The position numbers and the translations under genes are program-made. A DNA stretch of 64,000 nt from Triglochin maritima (lineage: Eukaryota > Streptophyta > Magnoliopsida > Alismatales > Juncaginaceae): the NCBI GenBank assembly GCA_963682175.1, contig OY821775.1, positions 3,658,001 to 3,722,000 of the forward strand. The letters run 5' to 3'. Position 1 is the first letter of the stretch, and every line of letters starts with the position of its first letter. Below are positions 47,978-59,115 of this stretch, piece after piece. The notes beneath the pieces are model-generated. The model was given only the letters and a program-made list of their open reading frames with translations. It was not told the origin of the DNA and ran no database searches.

Positions 47978-50900
47978 TTCCCCCTCAAGTTGACTCCGGA
48001 AGATGTTGAAGGAGCCTAACTTGTGAAGAATGTGTTGGAAGTGTTTCTGATCCAGTGCTTTGGTGAAGATGTCTGCTAGTTGATCATTACTCTGAACATA
48101 GGGGACTTCGATTTCTTTATTTTGTATCTTCTCACGAATGAAATGACAATCCACTTCAATGTGTTTGGTTCGTTCGTGAAAGACGGGATTGGAGGCGATA
48201 TGTCTTGCGGCGTTATTGTCACAGAACATTTGTATTGGATTTTGATTGTCTATATTCATGTCTTTGAGAAGTTGTTTGAGCCAAATTAGCTCACTTGTTG
48301 TGGAGGCCATTGCACGATATTCTGCTTCAGCGCTTGATCTAGCCACCACGTTCTGTTTTTTGCTTCTCCAAGTGACTAGGTTTCCACCAACGAAAGTACA
48401 AAAGCCAGTAGTGGATTTTCGATCGTGGCTACCTGCCCAATCTGCATCAGAGTAACCAACAATTGTATTAGAGTTGTTTTTCTTCATCCAGAGACCTTGG
48501 CCCGGGGTTTTTTTAAGATAGTGCAGGATCCGGTCCACAATCTCTAGATGTCCTTTGTGGGGTGCATGCATAAATTGACTTACTACGCTAACAGCATATG
48601 TAATGTCGGGTCTAGTGACAGTGAGGTAGATAAGTTTACCAACTAGTCTTTGAAATTGTCCTATGTCTTGAACCGGTTCACCATCAATAAGACTAACTTT
48701 CCTGTTTGTCTCGATTGGGGTGTTGACCGGTTTAGACCCTATCTTTCCAGTTTCATGTAAGAGATCTAGAACGTATTTCCTTTGGGATAGAAATAATCCT
48801 TTTTTGGAGTGAGCAATTTCAATTCCAAGAAAATATTTCATGATGCCTAGATCTTTAATATCAAATTTGGTTTTAAGATAATGTTTGACTAAGGATATTT
48901 CTTTATCATTGTTTCCGGTTATTATAATGTCATCCACATATACTAAAACAATTATAGTGATTCCATGAGAGTGTTTAGTGAACATGGAAGCATCAGCTGA
49001 ACTTTTAGAAAACCCATAAAGAAGAAGGGAGTGACTGAGTTTTGCATACCATGCCCGAGGAGATTGTTTGAGCCCATATATGGACTTGTGAAGTCTGCAT
49101 ACCTTGTTTGGATTTGTTTTGTAGCCTGGGGGAGGAGTCATATAGACTTCTTCCTCTAGGTTGCCCTGCAAAAAAGCGTTCCTAACATCCATTTGGAAGA
49201 GATTCCATCCTGAGTTAATAGCTACAGAGAGGAGAACACGAACAGTGTTCATCTTTGCAACTGGAGCAAAGGTTTCTTGATAATCTATCCCATAAGTCTG
49301 AGTATATCCTTTTGCGACTAATCGGGCTTTAAATCTTTCTATGGTCCCGTTGCTATTATATTTGATCTTGTAAACCCATTTGCAACCTACTGGTTTTGTG
49401 CCTTGTGGAGGGGTCACAAGACTCCAAGTTTGGTTAGTTTCTAGAGCTTTTAGTTCATCATCCATAGCTTTAGCCCAGTTTGGGTCTTTAATTGCTTCAT
49501 GATAGTTGGTGGGTTCCTGAATTTTATCTATTTGGCTTAAGAAGGCATGGTAGGTGGGTTTGATTTGAGAGTAGGACAAGTAGTCCTCGATAGGGTATGT
49601 AACATGAGATACCACATAGTCTTGAAGCCGAGGAGGTGGACGAGTAGGACGGGTGGTTCTTCTTTGAGGAAGATGCTCAGCTCCCCCTTGGTCGTCCAGT
49701 GGAGGTGTATTTGCTTCATGCGGAGGAGTCTCGATGATAGTATCCGGTGAAGAGGTAACGTCGAAGGTATCCGCGACCGGTAGAGGAGCTTCAGATGCAG
49801 CGGAAGAGTCTTGATGATTTTTGAAGTATGGAACATTTTCAAAAAAGGACACATCACGAGAAATATAGAGTTTACAACTAATGGGGTCATAACATTTGTA
49901 CCCTTTTTTTCTAACAGAATATCCTAAAAAAATACATTTGACTGAATTGTGATCAAGCTTGTCTATGCGCTTCCTGTGAACAAAACAAGTACAACCAAAT
50001 ATCCGAAGGTGGTCAAGGCTCATTTTTTTTCCATGTAAAATCTCCAAGGGTTGCTTGTTTTGAATTGTTGGGCTAGGTAAGCGATTTATAAGGTAAGTGG
50101 CAGTTAAAATAGCATCAGACCAAAAATATTTTGGAATGTTATTTTGAAAAAGTAAGGATCGTGTAACATTTAACAGATGACGATTTTTTCGTTCGGAAAC
50201 ACCATTTTGTGCAGGAGTGTTTATGCATGTGGTTTGGTGAAAAATCCCTTTTTGTTTCAAAAATTTTTGAAAATTGTTGCTAGTATACTCGGATCCATTA
50301 TCAGATCTAAGTATTCTAATTTTAGAACCAAGCAAATTTTCAACAAAGGCAACGAATTCACAAAAGACCAAAAAGGCATCGGACTTAGCTTTCAATAAAT
50401 ATAACCAAGTTGTACGAGAAAAATCATCAATAAAAGAAATAAAATAATTGAACCCATTATAGGATTCCAAAGGGGCGGGTCCCCAAATGTCTGAGTGAAT
50501 CAATTCGAGAACGCGACCTGTTTTATTCTCAGAAGCATAAAAAGGGAGTCTGGTTTGTTTTGATAAACGACACACATCACAAGATAATTCATTTTTTAGA
50601 GACGGAAATAGCTTTTGTAAAACCATGTGAGACGGGTGCCCCATTCTTTGGTGCCAGGTATCGTGATTAGGAACATTAACTAGCATTCCTTTTATTTGAT
50701 TTTCGAGCACATAAAGTCCTTTGGCGAGTTTTCCTCTACCAATCGTCTTCCCTGTGATACGATCCTGAAATATTACATCAAAAGGAGTGAATATAATATT
50801 GCAATTTAAATTTTTTGTAAGCCTTGCAACCGACAAAAGGTTAGAATCAAAATTAGGTACATATAAGACATTTTCAGGTATTTGATTATTAAAAAAATGC

Positions 50901-52246
50901 ATTTCTCCTGTACCCTTAATTTGTGCTTTGTTTCCATTAGCGACTGTGACAAATTTATTTAAAAAATTTAAACTTGTTTTTATGTTATTTATCATGGAGG
51001 AATCTCCTGTCATGTGATCAGTTGCACCGGAATCTATAATCCAACTAGAGTTATGAGAATTATTTACTAAATATGCTCTGTAAGAGTCGGAGACGGAATT
51101 TATACCTGATGTATTACCTTTGCTTGGGGTGTTGGATTGCTGTAAGAAGGCATTTAAGTGGGCCAGAAGTGCACCAAGTTGGGTTGGATCAGCTCCTGTG
51201 CTTGTGGATTCGGGCCCAGCTCGGGTGGAATAAAACCCGGATTGCTGAGAACTTGTCGGATTCGGACCAGTGCAATCGGATGCTCCATTTGTTGTGATAT
51301 AAAAACCGTGCTGATCCGCTACCGACCCGATATGTGCCCATTTGTTTCCTTCCTTGTAAACGCTAGGGTTTCCATCGCCGCCGCCTCCCCCTGTGGAGTA
51401 TGCCTGGCTGCCGCTCCTCCCATCCCCCCTCCTTTCCGAGCTGTCCTTGGATGGCCGGAGGTGTGGGTAGAGGAAGTAGCAAGTGGATCTGTTGTGTCCC
51501 TGTTTTTTACAGTTATCGCAATATTCTTGACTTTTATTTCCATATTTTGTTTTACCTTTGTCGCGGTGGTTTGCGATGTGTTTTGCGGCGACAAACGCCT
51601 GATTTTCTTGGTTGTCCGGCTGAGCGGTTTTGGTTTTCCGGAGGGTTTCCTCACGGTTAACCATCGCAATGATGGTCGAGAAGCTAGGTAGTTCCGGCGA
51701 CATAAGGATGCTGGAACGGAGTGCTTCGTAGCTCGAGTCCAGTCCAACAAGAAATGTGTAGATGCGATCTTGTTCGGTTCGGGCTTGTATGGTTTTTGAA
51801 TCTGTCGTCGGTGGCTCGTAGATGGCGAGTTCGTCCCATGTTTTCTTTAGCATACCGAGATATTCGGTCACGTTTTTCTGCCCTTGCTTGATCTGCGAGA
51901 GGTCTTGTTTTAGTTTGAAAATATGTGCAAAGTTTTGTTGCTTACCATAGTGTTCATGGACGGAGTCCCATAATTCCTTTGCGCTGTTTTTGTACATGAA
52001 GATCTCCGCTATTTGGCTTTGCATCGACTGGAGGACCCAAGACATCACGAGGTGGTCAGTGTTCTGCCATTCCTCTTGTTTGGCTTCGGATCCTTGGTCG
52101 GTGGGTCTTGCGGTTTTCCCGGTGAGGTGGCCTATCTTCCCCTTGCCACTGAGGGACAGGGAAATGGCCCGCGCCCAGGAGAGAAAGTTGGTCCCATTGA
52201 GAGGTTGTGTGGTGAGGCGCTGAGAGTCGCCACCACCGTCCATCAT
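47972..52246 (-). CDS. Copia Gag-Pol polyprotein, intact
   Basis: Single 1424-residue frame from the first ATG at 52246; the frame is open further upstream but without an ATG. Order: Gag (NGTNFLSWARAISLSL near residue 17), zinc knuckle CDNCKKQGHNRSTC (about 243-256), protease WIIDSGATDHM (Asp about 404), integrase zinc region (WHQRMGHPSH, CDVCRLSKQTR) and core (HSDIWGP, SDNGSEY, NGVSERKN), reverse transcriptase with YVDDIIITG, and RNase H (WRSKKQNVVARSSAEAEYRA, FCDNNAARHIASNPVFHERT). This integrase-before-RT order defines Copia. No stop or frameshift was seen. The TGA lies within the 3' LTR. Confidence 0.96.
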   Translation of the reverse strand: MMDGGGDSQRLTTQPLNGTNFLSWARAISLSLSGKGKIGHLTGKTARPTDQGSEAKQEEWQNTDHLVMSWVLQSMQSQIAEIFMYKNSAKELWDSVHEHYGKQQNFAHIFKLKQDLSQIKQGQKNVTEYLGMLKKTWDELAIYEPPTTDSKTIQARTEQDRIYTFLVGLDSSYEALRSSILMSPELPSFSTIIAMVNREETLRKTKTAQPDNQENQAFVAAKHIANHRDKGKTKYGNKSQEYCDNCKKQGHNRSTCYFLYPHLRPSKDSSERRGDGRSGSQAYSTGGGGGDGNPSVYKEGNKWAHIGSVADQHGFYITTNGASDCTGPNPTSSQQSGFYSTRAGPESTSTGADPTQLGALLAHLNAFLQQSNTPSKGNTSGINSVSDSYRAYLVNNSHNSSWIIDSGATDHMTGDSSMINNIKTSLNFLNKFVTVANGNKAQIKGTGEMHFFNNQIPENVLYVPNFDSNLLSVARLTKNLNCNIIFTPFDVIFQDRITGKTIGRGKLAKGLYVLENQIKGMLVNVPNHDTWHQRMGHPSHMVLQKLFPSLKNELSCDVCRLSKQTRLPFYASENKTGRVLELIHSDIWGPAPLESYNGFNYFISFIDDFSRTTWLYLLKAKSDAFLVFCEFVAFVENLLGSKIRILRSDNGSEYTSNNFQKFLKQKGIFHQTTCINTPAQNGVSERKNRHLLNVTRSLLFQNNIPKYFWSDAILTATYLINRLPSPTIQNKQPLEILHGKKMSLDHLRIFGCTCFVHRKRIDKLDHNSVKCIFLGYSVRKKGYKCYDPISCKLYISRDVSFFENVPYFKNHQDSSAASEAPLPVADTFDVTSSPDTIIETPPHEANTPPLDDQGGAEHLPQRRTTRPTRPPPRLQDYVVSHVTYPIEDYLSYSQIKPTYHAFLSQIDKIQEPTNYHEAIKDPNWAKAMDDELKALETNQTWSLVTPPQGTKPVGCKWVYKIKYNSNGTIERFKARLVAKGYTQTYGIDYQETFAPVAKMNTVRVLLSVAINSGWNLFQMDVRNAFLQGNLEEEVYMTPPPGYKTNPNKVCRLHKSIYGLKQSPRAWYAKLSHSLLLYGFSKSSADASMFTKHSHGITIIVLVYVDDIIITGNNDKEISLVKHYLKTKFDIKDLGIMKYFLGIEIAHSKKGLFLSQRKYVLDLLHETGKIGSKPVNTPIETNRKVSLIDGEPVQDIGQFQRLVGKLIYLTVTRPDITYAVSVVSQFMHAPHKGHLEIVDRILHYLKKTPGQGLWMKKNNSNTIVGYSDADWAGSHDRKSTTGFCTFVGGNLVTWRSKKQNVVARSSAEAEYRAMASTTSELIWLKQLLKDMNIDNQNPIQMFCDNNAARHIASNPVFHERTKHIEVDCHFIREKIQNKEIEVPYVQSNDQLADIFTKALDQKHFQHILHKLGSFNIFRSQLEGEC
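47978..47989 (-). promoter_or_regulatory. Polypurine tract of the young Copia element
   Basis: CTTGAGGGGGAA on the element strand, directly before the 3' LTR; it primes plus-strand DNA synthesis. Confidence 0.85.
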
Positions 52247-52380
52247 TGCTAGGAGTGGAGGGCGACAGAGGTCGCAACCGCCTGGCTGTCCCGGTCGATG
52301 ATGAGCTCCGGGGAGCTTCTGAGGCGGAGGTGGGTTTGGGTTGGGGTTTTTTTTTTTGGTTTTGTTTTTCTCAGAACGCA

Positions 52381-52393
52381 CGCTCTGGTACCA
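52381..52393 (-). promoter_or_regulatory. Primer-binding site of the young Copia element
   Basis: TGGTACCAGAGCG on the element strand, immediately after the 5' LTR. Matches the 3' end of plant initiator tRNA-Met (TGGTATCAGAGC as usual PBS) with one mismatch. Confidence 0.85.
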
Positions 52394-52607
52394 TATTGAA
52401 TTTGAACAGTAAAAGATTAATTTTATTTAGGGTTTTGATGTTGTATTTATACAAAGGAATACTAAGAATACCGTTGTTCTTTCCTAATACATTGTTTCCA
52501 TGATTTCCTTGATTTGGATTGCGAGATTTGGGAGATTTGGAAGATTTGGGAGAATCGTCGTTTCTGGTATGTCTTTTCCAACGTATCTTTCTTTCCATAT
52601 TTCAACA
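52394..52607 (-). repeat. 5' LTR of the young Copia element
   Basis: Identical to 47764-47977. Drives transcription away from the ROP gene at 53095, whose start codon is less than 0.5 kb away. Confidence 0.95.
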
Positions 52608-52612
52608 GTATC

Positions 52613-53094
52613 CGTCCTTATTTACGAAAGAAATCAACACCGCCACATGACAACATTGCCCCCGTACGGTCGTGACTTACATGGTTTTGCAAATATTTCT
52701 CCCCAAACATTCAAATTTGTCTTTCTTAAAGAGTTTTTCTTCTTCTAGAAAATAACTCATTTTGTAATTTCATGCCTCCATTCTGCTGGTCAAACTGAAC
52801 TGCTACAGCCTACAGATTCAGCCCCAAAGTGAACTCCTTTATGGCTTTATGTTTGAACCAGAGATCATTCAACAATCTTAAAAGCCCAAAAAAGCAAAAA
52901 CTCAACGAAGTCTTCATCTTTTTCACTTCTTTGAATTATTTTTTCAAACACATACATTTATAAATAAACACTTCAAAGTCCAAAACCACTCTTCCCACTA
53001 CTCTTCTTAAGCCCTTCCACACCACTTAAGCTTTCCTTGTTGTTTTGCTGTTCTTCTTCTCTAGTAGGGAGGAGAGAGTTGTAGTGAGGCAGAC
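52613..53094 (+). promoter_or_regulatory. Promoter and 5' UTR region of the ROP gene
   Basis: About 480 bases between the Copia insertion and the ROP start, ending in a CT-rich leader. Any promoter elements further upstream have been displaced by 4.8 kb. No specific box identified. Confidence 0.5.
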
Positions 53095-55534
<2,440 letters not shown>

Positions 55535-55915
55535 GAAGAAGCTGCGGGTTCCGAATCCCTTGTTTAATCCTAGCACAGGATGTGGTGAATACTGCTGCTC
55601 TTTTCGATGGCCAACGGAACTGTTGGTTCTCTACTTCCCTGCTGAATCAGACTGTTCATTTCTTGTTTACCATAGGAGTTTGTCGTATTAACTAAGCTTG
55701 TTAGGGAATGGATTGGTTTGTATTTGTGACTTGGTTATGACTGCGTTGTGTTGTTTTTTCTGACGAAGTTATCAGGTTTGTGTCTACTTATTCAGTTCTT
55801 GTTTTGTGCTTTTGGCAAATGATATTGACTAGATACTGAAATTCTTGTGGATTGAAACTATGACATCAAATCTAACTTCCACATTCTTATGATGAATATC
55901 TGGATACAAACCTAC
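55535..55915 (+). other. ROP 3' UTR and flank
   Basis: Transcript-like sequence after the stop, T-rich, without a further coding signal. An alternative open frame in the last exon is unrelated to known ROP tails. Confidence 0.5.
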
Positions 55916-55924
55916 ACTTGGACT

Positions 55925-57433
55925 TGTAAGCAAATAACGATTCTACAGGTTCAGGAGTACCTTTCTAGGAGAGAACCTGTGGCAGCGGAAGGAAGATCGG
56001 AGGTCACCTTACGGAATCCTTCTCACCGGTCGGTCTCCTACTTTCTTGGAGAAGGAGCGCGAGTCCACAACCCAAGAGTCCACGGAATGAGCTTGGTAGA
56101 GGTGGAGGGACGAAATGGGAGAGAATAGGAGGTGACGGCTAGGTTAGGGTGGATGCTAGGGTTTTGCACATGAGATCAATCTATTCAAAGGGAGGCTCCC
56201 CTCCTTATATAGACGGTTCCACCCTAAACCCTAAATGAGTTGTCTAATAGGGACGCGCCATGTGTCAGTGCTTTGGGCAAATTGCTTATTAATCACTGAT
56301 TAATCCAATATCTCTCACTTGCACAACAGCACGATAACAACATGTCATCTGCTTTTGTGTCCCCGACACATATGCATATATCCCTGATACATACAATCAC
56401 ACAATGGCAATATGTCACCTCTCTATGTGTCCCCGACACACACGTATACATCCCTGATATATACAACTATTCCTCTCTCCAAGAACGTATCCACAATACG
56501 CAAGTCTCCGATCATGTATCCTCGATACAAGATCATCTATGTCCCTGACACATGCACTCTTCCGATCATACGGACAAATGGGTCGTGCGACCGATGATGT
56601 ACCTGCAATTTGGAGTCTCAAACTAGAAACCTTACTAGAAGGCCAGAATGACAACATCCTCAAAAACCAATAAATAAGCAGTCAAATGCACATCACAGTT
56701 CCCCAGGTTTACTCAGAAACTCACTTGACACGAACGGTATCTCGATCCCTCGGAGAGAATACCTTCTTGTCCTCAAGGTACTTGCTACTGTATCCAATAC
56801 AGTTGGACCCAACAAATACTTTTAGTGCAGTCGAGTCAAACCTTTCCCTTAGCCCCAGACGACCATTACACTCAGAGTTGACTCCTTTCCCGAAGATGCC
56901 TCTTTAGACCGAATCTCTCATGGTCATAGATAACATCCCAAAGTAGCCACATCAACTCTTTGCTTCATGGTGTCGTCGAAGGTCACTGAGGGCAACTAAA
57001 TGACAATCAAGTCTTGGACTCACACAGTGAAGGAGCAGGGATCCATCTTTTCACTTCCAAATGGTCGCTCAGCATATGTTGTATGACAAACATGCTATGG
57101 TGGATCATACTGTACACAACAGTATGTCTGTCTCTCAACACCATACAAGTCTTAGTCCAGTCGCACCCCCTATGCGCCTGACCCGAGCTTCATCATTGTC
57201 GCCTTAACACCATACATGTGTCACCTGGCGCCACATGCGATGCTCGCACTTGGCTTCAATAGGTCACATGAATCGTGGGAACATTCATGTCAATCCTCAC
57301 CAACATAGAGGATTTCATCTTGATTCCTAATCAAGGCGACTGTCGTATCATGAACTATTCTGGATCTATCATACAAGATCTCATCATGATCAGTCTCATC
57401 TCTGCTCTCTATTAAAAGCGCCAGAGGCGAATG
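55925..57433 (-). repeat. 3' LTR of the decayed Copia element, main part
   Basis: On the minus strand a TATA box (CTATATAAGG near 56204-56213) is followed by a C/T-rich leader. Upstream of it (56350-56560) lies an array of imperfect palindromes such as GTGTCCCCGACAC. The LTR continues at 58983 after a nested solo LTR. The left end is inferred (near TGTAAGCAAA, 55925), because the second LTR lies beyond the window. Confidence 0.6.
56350..56560. repeat. Array of palindromes with matching arm changes
   Basis: GTGTCCCCGACAC twice, TGTATCCTCGATACA, TGTCCCTGACA, TATCCCTGATA and weaker copies; a 3-base centre separates the arms. Lies in U3, before the TATA box at 56204-56213 on the element strand. 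Confidence 0.75.
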
Positions 57434-58977
57434 TGTTGGCTTTTTAGCCTTAATCTTTATTTAGTTTTGATGATTGAGTAATCTAATCTTAATCTATATT
57501 TAATCAATCAACCTAGACAATCAAAGTAAGCAAACATGAATACATGCATTGCATATATATTCGTGTACTCGCGATATTCTTAATAGGTTGATGAAGAATC
57601 AAGCTAAGGAGCTTGGGGACAAGAAGATAAAGACTCAAGACATGTAATCAAGCTTTGGACCAATATGTAATGTAGTATAATTTGAGTCCTAAGGATTAAT
57701 GTAAACTTGAGCACATTAGGATTCTGTCCCGTATCCCCACGGTTAACCGAACCCTTCTCGGTAAACCGAATCTTGTAGAGTTCGGTCCACCGAACACCTT
57801 GCGGTCAACCGTGTAGAATCCTTTAGGTGTTCCCTGGAATAACCACCTCGGTATACCGAACCACCTTCGGTAGACCGAATTAGCCTGGACCGGTTTTGGA
57901 CTTTGCTCCAACGGTCGTATTTAAATCTTGACTTAAAGCCAAATTGACTTATCCATATTCGGTACACCGAACTTCATTCGGTCAACCGAATCATATTGCT
58001 TTAGGAGACCAACGGCTATTTAACTTGACCGTTATTGGTAAACCAATCTCCCACGCTTTGTCAGCGCAAAACCCGCGCAAACTTCGGACTACCGAAGTAT
58101 ACACAGTCAACCGAACTTAGCATAAACAGAACCCTACCAATCTTACTGTCCAGTTTGGAACGGTTCACCGAATAGGTTTCGGTAAACCGAATTATATTAG
58201 GGTTGCTAGTTAGAGAGCTACTGGAGTTGAGTGAGCGGTTCACCGAATAGAATTCGGTAAACCGAAATGACCATCTTCGGTAATCCGTTGGGTTAACGGT
58301 CTACCGAAGAGCGTGCAAATTCTGCCCGAACTTTTGTCACATCATCACATTTCATGGGTCAACTTTCTCACCCACTCCCCAACGACTCTAAGAGCTTTGA
58401 AGCCTATATAAGGACCTCATTAGAAGCACAACACAAGCACTACACTCTCCAAACATCAAGTATCCTTGTGCTATCTTTCCCAAACCTTCAAAGCTCAAAT
58501 CCTATACACTCAAGCCAAAAACTTCACCACTTGTATTCCTAGATCCATATCATAATCCAAGTGTGCTCAAAGTTAGAGTGTCATTAGCAAGAGTTGTGAT
58601 TCCATTCTTTCATCCAAATCACAAGAGTTGTAATAGCTTCAAGGAAGCTCCCTCTCGGGTTGTGAGAGGAGACACGGGCGAGGCGAGGTTGTTCGCGAGG
58701 CTCGGGTTTGTAAAGGCGTTGATCTCGGCCCGGTAACGGAGATCGGATAGTGGAAACCACAAGCGAGGCTCGAGGGACGAGCGGGGCTTGTGAGTGAGGA
58801 CTAGGACCCGGGGAGGGTGCCGAACCTCTCTAAACTCCGGTGTCAACGAATTTGTGGTTTGCAAGTTCTCTATCTCTTAGAATAACCCTTGCATGATTAG
58901 TTGTTAGTTCGTAATTAGTTTTTAATTCCGCATCTTGTTTAATTACGATCACTAGAGGGCCCCTTAAGTTCCCCACA
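57434..58977 (+). mobile_element. Solo LTR of a different LTR retrotransposon, 1544 bp
   Basis: Begins TGTTGGCTTT and ends CCCCACA, flanked by GAATG on both sides (57429-57433 and 58978-58982). TATA box CTATATAAGG at 58404-58413 on the plus strand. No primer-binding site or coding sequence follows, so it is a solo LTR formed by recombination between the two LTRs. It sits inside the 3' LTR of the minus-strand Copia element. Confidence 0.88.
57739..58310. repeat. Array of CGGTNNACCG palindromes in the solo LTR
   Basis: About 17 sites, of which about 13 keep the perfect CGGTNNACCG core, often extended to TTCGGTNNACCGAA. The central two bases differ from site to site (TA, AA, CC, CA, AT, AG, AC, TC, CT). 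All lie upstream of the TATA box. Confidence 0.9.
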
Positions 58978-58982
58978 GAATG

Positions 58983-59115
58983 CTCGTGTGAGTAAGCATT
59001 CTTCAGCCTATTGACAGAATAATATTTTATGCTAGAACAACTATATAAACCAAACATATATAGTTGAAAGGAAAAACACAATCACTCATAAAAGGAAGTT
59101 AGACATGCCAATACA
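58983..59115 (-). repeat. Remaining edge of the Copia 3' LTR and 3' non-coding region
   Basis: Sequence between the solo LTR target duplication and the pol stop codon at 59116. The true LTR border is not visible because no clear purine tract is present. Confidence 0.5.

Larger units (their letters stand above)
47764..52607 (-). mobile_element. Complete young Copia LTR retrotransposon
   Basis: LTRs at 47764-47977 and 52394-52607, both 214 bases and identical by eye, starting TGTTGAAATATGG on the element strand. Target duplication GTATC at 47759-47763 and 52608-52612. Primer-binding site next to the 5' LTR and a purine tract before the 3' LTR are present, and the polyprotein frame is uninterrupted. 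It could be mobile. Confidence 0.97.

Noticed and set aside
51158..51691. 177-codon plus-strand frame inside the Copia polyprotein
   Set aside because: Antisense shadow of the Gag region of an intact retrotransposon.
56222..56236. Telomere-like CCCTAAACCCTAAA
   Set aside because: Only two units within an LTR leader; this short motif is common in plant promoters and is not an interstitial telomere.
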